Assembly: GCA_024232355.1 (NCBI GenBank) | Contig: JAAEPW010000501.1 | Coordinates: 1-52,539, forward strand | Length of the DNA: 52,539 nt | Reading direction: 5' to 3' | Source of the DNA: Chloroflexota bacterium | GTDB lineage: Bacteria > Chloroflexota > Anaerolineae > B4-G1 | Part shown: piece after piece, positions 1-7,463 of the stretch | Layout of the letters: every line of letters starts with the position of its first letter | Numbering within the stretch: position 1 is the first letter of the stretch | The notes under the pieces: model-generated | What the model was told of the DNA's origin: nothing | Database searches by the model: none | What the model saw: the letters and a program-made list of their open reading frames with translations, nothing else | Made by a program: the position numbers and the translations under genes

Positions 1-417
1 AACGTGCAGCACGTCGGGTGCGGAGCCGAAAGCGACGACATGCACTGGGGGGATCGGGTGCTTGCACTCGCCGCCCGATATCACGCTCTCGTCGTACCAT
101 AATTGAACAATGGCGATCCTCAAGTCAAGTGCCCCACTAGTCACAGGCATCCGACACGTAACCCGCGCTTGTTCACCCTCAATAAACACTTGCACTTGCA
201 AATCTTCCAAAGCCCGCCATCATTGCGGCTATCTGTTCATCGGTCAACGCGCCTTGGTCAATTTCTGCTGTGGATGTATCGCGTTCAGCATACAGCACAA
301 CGTGACGGGCATTTGGGCTTTTCCAGTTCTTAAATCCTCCCAAAATTTACGGCAGAGAATGTCATAAATCGCACGCGAGTTGCAAAATAACCGACAAAGC
401 TCAAGGAATTCCGTCAT
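1..417 (-). pseudogene. Decayed or frameshifted coding remnant running off the left edge
   Basis: On the minus strand an ATG at 417 has an AAAAGG-type ribosome site about 6 bases upstream and opens a frame of roughly 55 codons beginning MTEFLELCRLF. Coding-like sequence then continues in a second frame (includes HVVLYAERDTSTAEIDQG) and a third (includes EDLQVQVFIEGEQARVT) that runs to the window edge. No frame is open throughout, so at least two frameshifts are present. I do not recognise the family. It may be a dead gene or one with sequencing errors; its position beside an element-interrupted fragment favours decay. Confidence 0.35.
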
Positions 418-448
418 AATCTACCTTTTCAAAGTGTTGTTGACTGCA

Positions 449-840
449 TCACAAAATCTGTTTGGGAGATTTATTTCTCTGGAATTCCCCGACATCGTCA
501 ATCTGCTTCTTGAACATATCTCCCCCCCAGGGCTGTTCAGTTCTAACGATCCTTCAGCACAGATCGCTCACAGCCACCGCACTTGTCCTGGACCGACAGG
601 TACAGGGTTCAGGACAAGTGCGAGGGTTAGAGTCTTGGAAAGCTAGGACTGAACAGCCCTGCCCCCCCGAAAGTGTCCGCCAACGCTCGTGCGAATTTCG
701 CCGCGTCAGTCTCGGCATGGGAGATTAGTCCCTCGACCATCGTCAAATGTTCTTTTTTGACATCAAGATAAAAGTGGTACGAATGCAAAAATCTGGTAAC
801 ATGAGCGCCTACCCAATCCGGAGTAAGAATATAAGCGGTT
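449..840 (-). pseudogene. Gene fragment interrupted by a short inverted-repeat element
   Basis: Reading the minus strand from 840, an open frame of about 59 codons contains YILTPDWVGAHVTRFLHSY and AKFARALADTFGG. It is cut at a run of G residues by the element at 528-661. Beyond the element a short frame (DMFKKQIDDVGEFQR...) ends in TGA at 451-449. The two halves look like one former C-terminal coding region split by insertion. The upstream end stops at a TGA next to the transposase-like remnant at 843, so the N-terminus is missing. Family unknown. Confidence 0.35.
528..661. mobile_element. Short inverted-repeat element, family 1, copy a (MITE-like, 134 bp)
   Basis: The left end CAGGGCTGTTCAGTTCTA is matched, with one mismatch, by the reverse complement of the right end. 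The interior holds a hairpin made of ACTTGTCCTG and CAGGACAAGT around a short loop. About 85 bp of the right side is nearly identical to copy b at 1073-1290. It carries no coding capacity. Runs of C flank both ends, so a target duplication cannot be delimited here. It splits the minus-strand coding remnant around it. Confidence 0.8.
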
Positions 841-842
841 CA

Positions 843-1062
843 TGGCCAAGACGAGCAAAGATTTGGAAATACAAACCCGGCACATTTACAAACCAGAAAT
901 CAAAGTCTGTCCAAACTGTGGGAAGGACCTTGAGGATCGCGCATACTATCAATGTCAATAGTGTTACAAAATATTCGCAAAAATTGAAGGGCGCATCTGA
1001 GGAGTCTTGACAAATGTGGAAACCGTGGCGACCTTGACGACAGAAGGTTACGACGATGCGCT
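843..1062 (+). pseudogene. Possible transposase N-terminal remnant with zinc-ribbon motif
   Basis: An ATG at 843 opens MAKTSKDLEIQTRHIYKPE followed by a CPNCGKDLE zinc-ribbon half, then an in-frame stop at 959-961. Readable sequence continues after the stop (CYKIFAKIEGR) with a further stop. N-terminal zinc ribbons of this kind are common in bacterial transposases, but the match is by motif only. The next stretch is interrupted by the element at 1073-1290 and coding-like sequence resumes after it (DKLAYGPLDHISRFP). Dead in its present form. Confidence 0.3.
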
Positions 1063-1072
1063 ACTTGCTGAC

Positions 1073-1290
1073 CAGGGCTGTTCAGTTCTAACGATCTCTT
1101 GGCATAGAGCGCTCATAGACACCGTCCCGGGGCGGCTCATGCAACAAAACATCGACTTGTGAGTAATTTTCTGCCCCAAATCGCCCTCGGGGACCCTGTA
1201 CTTGGCAGCACCTGTCCTGGACCGACAGGTACAGGGTTCAGGACAAGTGCGAGGGCTAGAGCCTTGGAAAGCTAGAACTGAACAGCCCTG
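1073..1290. mobile_element. Short inverted-repeat element, family 1, copy b (218 bp) with 10-bp target duplication
   Basis: It begins CAGGGCTGTTCAGTTCTA and ends with the exact reverse complement of those 18 bases. The flanks are direct repeats: ACTTGCTGAC at 1063-1072 and again at 1291-1300. That is the signature of transposition with a 10-bp staggered cut. It shares its right part with copy a and has an extra 80-90 bp internal arm, including a CCGTCCCGGGGCGGCTCATG-type segment also seen in copy c near 49 kb. There is no open frame, so it must have been moved by a transposase encoded elsewhere. From 1301 to 1528 I see only remnants and no gene. Confidence 0.88.
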
Positions 1291-1528
1291 ACTTGCTGAC
1301 AAACTGGCGTACGGTCCTTTGGATCACATTTCGCGTTTTCCTCATCGCAGGCAGTTTCTTACCACAGACTGGTGGGTGGCTGCTAGCTGGTGCGTGACTC
1401 ACAAGCCGCTTCCTATCCTCGGTGGTGGTCGTCTTGTCCATAGTGGTCGATGATGGTCGACGTGTACTATATCGTAATCCTATTCAACTGAACCAGTGCT
1501 CAAACGTAATGCCAAGGAGAAACCTTAC

Positions 1529-1963
1529 GTGAATGACTGCATATTCTGCGAAATCCTATCGGGCAACATGCCGTCGAGCATCGTCTACCAAGACGACGTC
1601 TGCACGGCATTTCTGGATATCCAACCTGTCAATCCTGGGCACTTGCTCGTGATTCCAAACCGCCACGCTGCGTTTCTCGCCGATCTGGACGAGGAGACCG
1701 GCGCTCACATATTCCGGGTTGCGCAGCGACTGGCACAGGCACTGCGCGACAGCGGCATCAAGTGTGAAGGGGTGAATTTGTTCCTGTCCGATGGCGAGGC
1801 AGCGATGCAAGAGGTCTTTCACGTCCACCTCAACGTATTTCCCCGCTACAAGGGAGACGGATTTGGCCTGACGTTCGACCCATCCTACCGCAACAAACCA
1901 GAGCGGTCCGAGTTGGACGAGGTGGTAAAGAAAATAAGAAAAAAGGTGAATAGGAAAAAATGA
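1529..1963 (+). CDS. HIT (histidine triad) family nucleotide-binding protein
   Basis: 144 residues if started at GTG 1529, chosen because AAGGAG at 1514-1519 sits 9 bases upstream; an upstream GTG at 1496 lacks such a site. The N-terminal DCIFC pair, the HLLVIPNRH segment and the C-terminal motif H98-V-H100-L-N102-V-F are those of HIT hydrolases/transferases, which act on nucleoside phosphoramidates, dinucleotides or nucleotidyl-sugars. The usual third histidine of the triad is Asn here, while the central (nucleophile) His is kept. Its stop overlaps the start of the next gene (ATGA at 1960), which implies translational coupling to the sugar kinase/nucleotidyltransferase fusion and perhaps a role on its nucleotide-sugar or adenylylated products. 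Confidence 0.9.
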   Translation: MNDCIFCEILSGNMPSSIVYQDDVCTAFLDIQPVNPGHLLVIPNRHAAFLADLDEETGAHIFRVAQRLAQALRDSGIKCEGVNLFLSDGEAAMQEVFHVHLNVFPRYKGDGFGLTFDPSYRNKPERSELDEVVKKIRKKVNRKK

Positions 1964-3882
1964 AAATCTTTGTTCCCGGACGTATCTGTCTATTTGGAGA
2001 GCATTCGGATTGGGCCGGCGGATACCGGCGCATCAACGCCGACATCGAAAAGGGCTACACGCTGCTCACCGGAACCGATCAGGGCATCTATGCCGAGGTT
2101 GAACCCCATCCCACGGCGTTGGTACTCAGCTCGACCACGCCCGACGGCGAAAAACGTGGTCCGTACGAAATCCCGATGGAACCCAAGGTGCTGCTGGAAG
2201 AGGCCCAGCGCGGCGGTTTCTGGAGCTATATCGCCGGGGTCGCGTACCAGATCTTGACTCACTACCACGTGCGCGGGTTGGTGATCGACAATTACAAGAC
2301 CGACTTGCCGGTTAAAAAAGGGCTGTCGTCGAGCGCGGCGGTCTGCGTCCTGGCGGCGCGGGCGTTCAACCGCGTCTATGACCTCAAGATGACCGTCCGG
2401 GGCGAGATGGAATTGGCCTACCAGGGCGAGATCACGACGCCCTCTCGTTGCGGACGGATGGACCAGGGCTGTGCTTTTGGCAACCGTCCCATTTTGATGA
2501 CCTACGACGGTGATCACTTGGACGTGACCGAGTTGCAGGTGCCGGAGGACATGTATTTCGTCATTGTGGATTTGCAAGCGCAAAAGGATACGATGGAGAT
2601 CCTCGCCCGGTTGAACCGCAGCTATCCCTTTGCCGATAATGAGGTCGAGCGCGGCGTGCAAGAGCTGCTGGGTCCGATCAACAAGCGCGTGGTGCACCAG
2701 GCCATCGAGGCGCTCCAGGCGGGAGACATCCAGCGGTTGGGCACACTGATGGTCGAGGCACAGGCCTTTTTTGATCGCTACGCCGCCCCAGCCTGTCCTG
2801 AGGAACTGACCGCCCCCGTGCTCCATCGCGTCTTGAACTATGAACCGCTCAAACCCCACATTTGGGGCGGCAAGGGCGTCGGCTCGCAGGGTGATGGTAC
2901 AGCGCAGTTCATCGCCCGCAGCCAGGTCGACCAGCAAGCGGTGATCGACATCATCAAGCGCGACTTGGAGATGCCGTGCCTCACGCTGACATTGAGCACG
3001 GGGCAAAAGGTGCGCAAGGCCATCATCCCGGCGGCGGGTTTTGGCACGCGCCTCTTTCCGGCTACCAAGGCGACCAAAAAGGAACTGTTCCCCATCATAG
3101 ACCAAGATGGGATCGCCAAGCCCGCCATTCTGTTGATCGTTGAGGAGGCGCTCGATGCTGGTGTGGATGAGGTAATCATCATTGTGCAGGAGCACGACTT
3201 GGAGGCGTTCCAGTCCTTTTTCAACGTCCAGGTGTCGATCGAGAATTACAACAAGCTGCCGCGTCACTTTCAAGCGTACGCGCGCCGCATCCTAGAGATC
3301 GGGCGTCAGGTCACGTTCGTGACCCAGGCAGCGCAGGAAGGTTTCGGGCACGCTATCTACTGCGCGCGGGAGGCGGTCGGCAACGAGCCGTTCCTGCTGA
3401 TGCTGGGAGACCACCTCTACCGCTCCTGCGGCGAAAAATCGTGCGCGCGCCAGTTGATCGAGACGTACAACCAGCACGGGATCAGCACGTTGGGCCTGCA
3501 TCGCACGCCAGAGAACAAGATTGCCAACTCTGGGACGGTGACAGGGGTATGGCTCGATGACAATCGCCTGTTGAACGTCACCGAGTTTGCCGAAAAGCCC
3601 ACGGTCGACTATGCCCGCAACAACCTGCGCGTGTCTGGCTTGCCGGAAGACGAGTATCTGACCGTCTTTGGGCAGTACATCATCAAGCCACAGGTATTCG
3701 ACTATTTGGAGGAGCACATTGCCAACAACGTGCGCGAGCGGGGCGAGTTCCAGCTCACATCGGCGCTGGACCGCCTGCGACAGGAGGACGGGTTCTTGGG
3801 GGTGATGGTGGACGGGATGCGGTATGACATTGGATTGCCGTCGTGCTACCTGGAGACGCTGCGGACGTTTAGTGAGGCATGA
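1960..3882 (+). CDS. Bifunctional GHMP sugar kinase / sugar-1-phosphate nucleotidyltransferase
   Basis: 640 residues, two enzymes in one chain. Residues 1-345 are a GHMP kinase: PGRICLFGEHSD (6-17), the ATP-loop LPVKKGLSSSAAV (116-128), GRMDQG with the catalytic-type Asp (165-170) and a glycine-rich third motif (303-313). Residues 352-640 are a GalU/UTP-glucose-1-phosphate uridylyltransferase-like domain: IIPAAGFGTRLFPATKATKK, then KPAILLIVEEALDAG and a LGDHLY Asp motif. The layout suggests phosphorylation of a sugar at C1 and direct conversion to the NDP-sugar, as in salvage of glucuronate, galactose or arabinose; the sugar cannot be read from sequence. The kinase start resembles glucuronokinase/arabinokinase-type GHMP proteins. 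It overlaps the HIT gene by ATGA. Confidence 0.88.
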   Translation: MKIFVPGRICLFGEHSDWAGGYRRINADIEKGYTLLTGTDQGIYAEVEPHPTALVLSSTTPDGEKRGPYEIPMEPKVLLEEAQRGGFWSYIAGVAYQILTHYHVRGLVIDNYKTDLPVKKGLSSSAAVCVLAARAFNRVYDLKMTVRGEMELAYQGEITTPSRCGRMDQGCAFGNRPILMTYDGDHLDVTELQVPEDMYFVIVDLQAQKDTMEILARLNRSYPFADNEVERGVQELLGPINKRVVHQAIEALQAGDIQRLGTLMVEAQAFFDRYAAPACPEELTAPVLHRVLNYEPLKPHIWGGKGVGSQGDGTAQFIARSQVDQQAVIDIIKRDLEMPCLTLTLSTGQKVRKAIIPAAGFGTRLFPATKATKKELFPIIDQDGIAKPAILLIVEEALDAGVDEVIIIVQEHDLEAFQSFFNVQVSIENYNKLPRHFQAYARRILEIGRQVTFVTQAAQEGFGHAIYCAREAVGNEPFLLMLGDHLYRSCGEKSCARQLIETYNQHGISTLGLHRTPENKIANSGTVTGVWLDDNRLLNVTEFAEKPTVDYARNNLRVSGLPEDEYLTVFGQYIIKPQVFDYLEEHIANNVRERGEFQLTSALDRLRQEDGFLGVMVDGMRYDIGLPSCYLETLRTFSEA

Positions 3883-3895
3883 TACGTAAGGAAAT

Positions 3896-4046
3896 GTTAC
3901 TACTCAGCCAATGCTCCTAGTCTCCGTCCCGGGGACGGCTTGTGCGGCAAATAATTGCTCAAAATGTGACACTCTTGCCAGAACTGCCCTCGGGACAAGG
4001 GCTGCGAGCCTAAAACATCCGATTTTGCAGCAGCCCGAGTAGTAAC
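3896..4046. mobile_element. Short inverted-repeat element, family 2, copy a (151 bp) with 8-bp target duplication
   Basis: The ends are GTTACTACTCAG and the near-exact reverse complement (CCGAGTAGTAAC). The 8 bases AAGGAAAT occur directly outside both ends (3888-3895 and 4047-4054). The interior has paired GTCCCGGGGAC and CCCTCGGGACAAGGG-type hairpins. A second copy of identical length lies inverted at 14687-14837. No coding capacity. It sits between the kinase fusion stop and the next gene's start and may act as a terminator or may have displaced the next gene's leader. Confidence 0.9.
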
Positions 4047-4079
4047 AAGGAAATTCCAAGAACGTCAAAATGAAAAACT

Positions 4080-4739
4080 ATGAACGCTTCTAAAAGTTGG
4101 CCGTCGTTTATTCAACTGTGGGGGCTTTGGATTCTTGTCACGGCCTTGGGTTCGGCGGGAGCTGGCGCTTTAGGTGCTGCTGGTTCAGGAGGTGACCCAG
4201 AGGTATGGGGATTGTTCGGTATGCCTATAGCTTGCTTTACTGGTGGTATCTTTATAGGCATAGGACAAGAGCTAATTCTACACAAAAAAGTACGCAAGAC
4301 TGGACTATGGACACTAGCTACATTTGTTGGTCGCTTTCTTGGGTGGCCAATGGCTGCTGCATCAGTACTGCCCACCAGTATGCTAATAACTTTAGCTATT
4401 GGGCATTCCTGGGTCGAGTGGGAAAGGAATTCTGAATATTTTCAAGTAGCCACTGTACTTGTGGCCGGTGCAATTCTTGGTACGGTTCAGGGGATGGTTT
4501 TGTGTACCAAATTCAAAAGAGTGCATTGGTGGGTTCTGGCATCAAGTATCGGTTGGGCTTTGGGTGTTGTTGCTGAATCGTGGGTTGTGAGAATCCTGGA
4601 GCCCTTTATTCGTTATAATGATGTTGCACTCGTCGCATTTATTGGGTTTGCGTATGGAGCTACCAGTGGAGTTGTTGCGGGAGCTGTTACAGGAGTTGCA
4701 ATGGCACTATTGCTGACCAGAGGAAAATTTCCAGATTGA
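4080..4739 (+). CDS. Integral membrane protein of unknown function
   Basis: 219 residues with about six hydrophobic, Gly/Ala-rich segments (for example IQLWGLWILVTALGSAGAG near the start and VVAGAVTGVAMALLL at the end) and short charged loops such as LHKKVRKTG. I do not recognise a family. The DNA is visibly less G/C-rich than the neighbouring enzymes and there is no good ribosome site right before ATG 4080; AAGGA lies about 29 bases upstream next to the family 2 element. Together these suggest an acquired gene or one whose leader was altered by insertion. Confidence 0.7.
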   Translation: MNASKSWPSFIQLWGLWILVTALGSAGAGALGAAGSGGDPEVWGLFGMPIACFTGGIFIGIGQELILHKKVRKTGLWTLATFVGRFLGWPMAAASVLPTSMLITLAIGHSWVEWERNSEYFQVATVLVAGAILGTVQGMVLCTKFKRVHWWVLASSIGWALGVVAESWVVRILEPFIRYNDVALVAFIGFAYGATSGVVAGAVTGVAMALLLTRGKFPD

Positions 4740-4768
4740 CATATGATCTGTACCCAAGTTCTACTTTT

Positions 4769-4797
4769 TTGACAGAATTCGACCAACGCACTATAAT
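4769..4797 (+). promoter_or_regulatory. Sigma-70-type promoter of the riboswitch/EamA unit
   Basis: TTGACA at 4769-4774 and TATAAT at 4792-4797 with a 17-base spacer: a consensus match at both boxes. Transcription would start near 4804, just before the riboswitch aptamer. Confidence 0.9.
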
Positions 4798-4808
4798 GCT
4801 CCCATCGT

Positions 4809-4908
4809 CAATCAGGTGGCTAGGGTTCCGTTAACCACCGGTTAGGTCTGAACCGAGCGTCGCATAAGCCATATATCGGCGGGTACCTGAGAAGATAAAA
4901 GCCTAGAG
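4809..4908 (+). promoter_or_regulatory. ykkC-class riboswitch aptamer (guanidine-I or a related ykkC subtype)
   Basis: The segment contains, in order, GGCTAGGGTTCCG (4818-4830), GGTCTGAACCGAGCG (about 4845-4859), CGGCGGG (about 4877-4883) and ATAAAAGCC (about 4895-4903). These are the conserved blocks of ykkC RNAs. Subtypes of this scaffold sense guanidine (subtype 1) or ppGpp, PRPP and nucleoside diphosphates (subtype 2 variants). I cannot settle the subtype by eye. The leader lies between a consensus promoter and an intrinsic terminator, and the regulated gene is an EamA transporter, so ligand-controlled read-through is the simplest model. Confidence 0.85.
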
Positions 4909-4951
4909 GGGTTAGGTTGGTGTGCGGTTTTGCATACCCTGGCCCTTTTTT
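4909..4951 (+). terminator. Intrinsic terminator, expression platform of the ykkC riboswitch
   Basis: GGGTTAG (4909-4915) pairs with CTGGCCC (4939-4945) and GGTGTGC (4919-4925) with GCATACC (4932-4938), loop GGTTTT, followed by six T at 4946-4951. The 5' arm starts directly after the aptamer's 3' end. Formation of the aptamer versus this hairpin probably decides whether the transporter is transcribed. Confidence 0.85.
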
Positions 4952-4967
4952 ATTCTCGGAGGTAAAA

Positions 4968-5870
4968 ATGTTTAAAAATATTTCACCCCACGTTCGCACT
5001 GTTCTCCAGGCACTATTTGTCACCTTTTTGTGGTCCACGTCTTGGGTGCTGATCAAGATCGGCCTCAAAGACATTCCACCCCTAACCTTTGCCGGGCTGC
5101 GTTACGCGTTGGCCTTTGCGTGTTTGCTCCCCTTTGCCATCCGATCTCGCCAGCTTGGGTCGCTGCGCACCTTACCTGTTGGAACCTGGGCGCGGTTGAT
5201 CGCGTTGGGCTTGCTGCTCTACTCGGTCACGCAGGGCGCGCAGTTCCTGAGCTTGTTTTACCTGCCAGCGGTGACCAGCAGCCTGATGCTCAGCTTTACG
5301 ACGGTTATCGTCGCACTGATGGGTATTTTCCTTCTGGGAGAGCGTCCTACGGTCGTACAGTGGATCGGCACCGGATTGTACTTGATGGGCGTGTTGGTCT
5401 ACTTTTACCCGGTATCGCTGCCAGATGGTCAGGTGATCGGGATGATTGTGATTAGCGTTGGGGTATTGGCCAATGCCCTGTCTTCGATCTTGGGGCGGCA
5501 CGTCAACCGCAGCGACGGCCTCACCCCGATGACGGTTACCGTCGTCAGCATGGGCATTGGTGCGGCTGTGTTGTTGGCCGTCGGGATCGTGGTGCAGGGA
5601 TTGCCCCGCCTGACACTGACAAACTGGGCCATCATCCTGTGGCTGGCGGTGGTGAACAGCGCCTTTGCGTACACGCTGTGGAACCGCACGCTGCAGACCC
5701 TCTCGGCGATGGAATCGAGCATTATCAACAATACGATGTTGTTTCAGATCACCATGTTGGCCTGGGTGTTTCTCGGTGAGAATCTGACGTGGCAAGAAGT
5801 AGCGGGGATGGTGTTGGCAGCGCTCGGTACGGTGATCGTGCAAATCCGCAAGCGACAGCCCCAGGAATGA
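4968..5870 (+). CDS. EamA/DMT-superfamily transporter under ykkC riboswitch control
   Basis: 300 residues from ATG 4968, chosen because GGAGG at 4958-4962 lies 5 bases upstream and after the terminator. Ten hydrophobic segments form two EamA repeats: residues 10-140 (LFVTFLWSTSWVLIKIGL, then SLMLSFTTVIVALMGIFLLGE) and 150-290 (ending MLAWVFLGENLTWQEV and AALGTVIVQIRKRQ). EamA proteins export or import small metabolites across the inner membrane. With a guanidine-sensing leader it would be expected to export guanidinium; with a ppGpp- or PRPP-type leader an amino-acid or nucleotide-related substrate is more likely. The substrate is not readable from sequence. Confidence 0.88.
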   Translation: MFKNISPHVRTVLQALFVTFLWSTSWVLIKIGLKDIPPLTFAGLRYALAFACLLPFAIRSRQLGSLRTLPVGTWARLIALGLLLYSVTQGAQFLSLFYLPAVTSSLMLSFTTVIVALMGIFLLGERPTVVQWIGTGLYLMGVLVYFYPVSLPDGQVIGMIVISVGVLANALSSILGRHVNRSDGLTPMTVTVVSMGIGAAVLLAVGIVVQGLPRLTLTNWAIILWLAVVNSAFAYTLWNRTLQTLSAMESSIINNTMLFQITMLAWVFLGENLTWQEVAGMVLAALGTVIVQIRKRQPQE

Positions 5871-5877
5871 TAGAGTG

Positions 5878-5968
5878 CTTGCAAAACCCGCATCGCATTT
5901 AGGAATGCTCGCTCCTCAATCACGGCAGTGAGGAGTGAGCACACCCATGTGCGAGTGGGTCTTGCAAG
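5878..5968. repeat. REP repeat pair downstream of the REP-associated transposase
   Basis: An inverted pair: CCCGCATCGCATTTAGGAAT followed by GCTCGCTCC, then GGAGTGAGCACACCCATGTG and GCGAGTGGGT. The outer arms CTTGCAA and TTGCAAG also pair. It lies between the EamA stop and the stop of the RAYT gene. The same units recur at 6582-6734 and, degenerate, near 48.2 kb. It could act as a bidirectional terminator for the convergent genes. Confidence 0.85.
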
Positions 5969-6014
5969 TCTTGTTTTATTCTCTATCCTCAAAGTAGAAA
6001 TCTTGCAAATGATT

Positions 6015-6554
6015 TCATAGCCATTCCCGATCGATCTCGATCAACCATTCTTCGTCCAGTACATAATTGCGATAGCTTGAATATGGATAATCCTGTGGCT
6101 GCTCAACCAAATTAGCACGCATCGGATTGCGGTGAATATAATTCAACTTTTGGCGCAAGAAACGCTCCGTATAAATGTTTGTATCCCAGTAGCTGTCTTG
6201 CCAAACCTTGTTCTCACTCCGACCGGTTTCATGTCCTGCTTTGCGAAAGGCTGTGATCCAGTCCTCAATATTCTCGACTTGGGCCTGTCGAATGATCCGC
6301 TTGGAGGTAAAGTGTTTGTAATCTCGCATAATTTCCGAGACAGTGGATTTGCCAAAAGGCCAGATCACGAGATGGATGTGGTCGGGCATGATTACATAGC
6401 CCAGTAGTTTGAATTCTCGTTTGTGGCGATAAAAGTTTAGGCTGTCGAGCAGGGGGACGACAAAGCTGGGACGAGTGAACACGGGGATACGATTGTGAAC
6501 CACGGTAGTGATGTAATAGATGTGCCCCTCGATGTGAAATCTTGGGAGGTTCAT
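6015..6554 (-). CDS. REP-associated tyrosine transposase (RAYT, Y1/TnpA_REP family)
   Basis: 179 residues from ATG 6554, chosen because AAGGA lies about 10 bases upstream; a longer frame to 6596 would begin inside the REP unit. Key motifs: VIMPDHIHLVIWP, the HUH metal site of Y1 transposases, and a C-terminal LNYIHRNPMRANLV...YPYSSYRNY region with the conserved Tyr-bearing helix. RAYTs are single-strand nucleases that recognise and spread REP sequences. REP units flank this gene on both sides, exactly the expected arrangement. Length is typical and the frame is intact, so it may be active. Confidence 0.92.
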   Translation of the reverse strand: MNLPRFHIEGHIYYITTVVHNRIPVFTRPSFVVPLLDSLNFYRHKREFKLLGYVIMPDHIHLVIWPFGKSTVSEIMRDYKHFTSKRIIRQAQVENIEDWITAFRKAGHETGRSENKVWQDSYWDTNIYTERFLRQKLNYIHRNPMRANLVEQPQDYPYSSYRNYVLDEEWLIEIDREWL

Positions 6555-6581
6555 ATTGTGTTGATCCTTATTGTCGAAATC

Positions 6582-6734
6582 AAGGAGTGAGCACACCTAT
6601 GTGCGAGTGGGTTTGGCAAGACCCGCATCGCATTTGGGAATGCTCGCTCCGCGCTCTCAAAACTGAGGAGTGAGCACACCTATGTGCGAACGGGTTTAGC
6701 GGGACCAGTATTGCATTTGGGAATGCTCGCTCCC
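6582..6734. repeat. Two REP units upstream of the RAYT gene (BIME-like cluster)
   Basis: Unit one, 6582-6650, runs GGAGTGAGCACACCTATGTG ... GCGAGTGGGTTT ... GACCCGCATCGCATTTGGGA ... GCTCGCTCC. Unit two, about 6664-6734, repeats the same order with GCGAACGGGTTT in place of GCGAGTGGGTTT. Each unit is itself an inverted pair. They separate the divergently placed RAYT start from the 3' end of the methyltransferase gene. Confidence 0.87.
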
Positions 6735-6737
6735 CTG

Positions 6738-7463
6738 TTATTCTTTTTCTATTATTAATAGGTGTGAAAGTCCGAATATTCGCAACGGGGTACGTTCCAG
6801 GGCGTAGGTAAAGGCACGCAAGGTTCGCCCCAGACCAGGGGCGCGGGCAACGATGTTGTCATAGCCGGGAAAGATCTGCGTGTGGTGAATGATGCGTGCG
6901 GGGAGATCGTCAAATAGGCGGTAGAGACCACCGGCAGTGTATGCGCGGACGTGGGGAGCCAACCGGTCGCGCAGGGGGGAGGGTAGCCAGTTGACCAGCG
7001 GCGCGTTGCCAAAACGGTAGCGCCCGCGCCAAAAGACGCCGTGGGTCTCAAAGGGGTAGAGCCGGTTGGGGACAAAGACGACGACGCGCCCGCCTGACCG
7101 GGTCACGCGCACCATCTCGGCCGCACAGGCCCGGTCGTCGGTGACGTGTTCCAGCACCTCGTGGGAAAAAACGACGTCAAAGGCGGCATCAGGGAAGGGG
7201 AGGCGCTCGCCAGGCGATTGGACTACGCCAGCGGCCCGCTTCTGCCCTTGTGCCTCTGACGCCCGTTCGTGCTCGATCTCGATACCAAAAACCTGGGGAG
7301 TCTCGCGCAGGAAAGCGTTCGTGTACATCCCGAGGCCGCAGCCCACGTCGAGCACCCGCTGTCCAGTGAGCGGTGCCCAGCGACACACCATCTGAAAGCG
7401 CCGGTCCTGCCCCGCCCGCCAGACGTAGGAGGGATGGCCGCGCGTAATAGCCTTGTCAGACAT
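6738..7463 (-). CDS. Class I SAM-dependent methyltransferase, downstream of menG
   Basis: 241 residues. SAM-binding motif I is RVLDVGCGLGMYT (about 36-48), acidic motif II FGIEIEHE, and motif III-like LPFPDAAFDVVFSHEVLEHV. The C-terminal third (PLRDRLAPHVRAYTAGGL...) is Chloroflexota-style methyltransferase of unknown substrate. ATG 7463 overlaps the end of menG by 8 bases, so it is in the menA-menG operon. It might modify menaquinone or an isoprenoid lipid, but the substrate is unknown. Confidence 0.85.
   Translation of the reverse strand: MSDKAITRGHPSYVWRAGQDRRFQMVCRWAPLTGQRVLDVGCGLGMYTNAFLRETPQVFGIEIEHERASEAQGQKRAAGVVQSPGERLPFPDAAFDVVFSHEVLEHVTDDRACAAEMVRVTRSGGRVVVFVPNRLYPFETHGVFWRGRYRFGNAPLVNWLPSPLRDRLAPHVRAYTAGGLYRLFDDLPARIIHHTQIFPGYDNIVARAPGLGRTLRAFTYALERTPLRIFGLSHLLIIEKE

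Noticed and set aside
6555..6596. A longer RAYT start at 6596.
   Set aside because: It lies in a REP unit and lacks a ribosome site; ATG 6554 has one.
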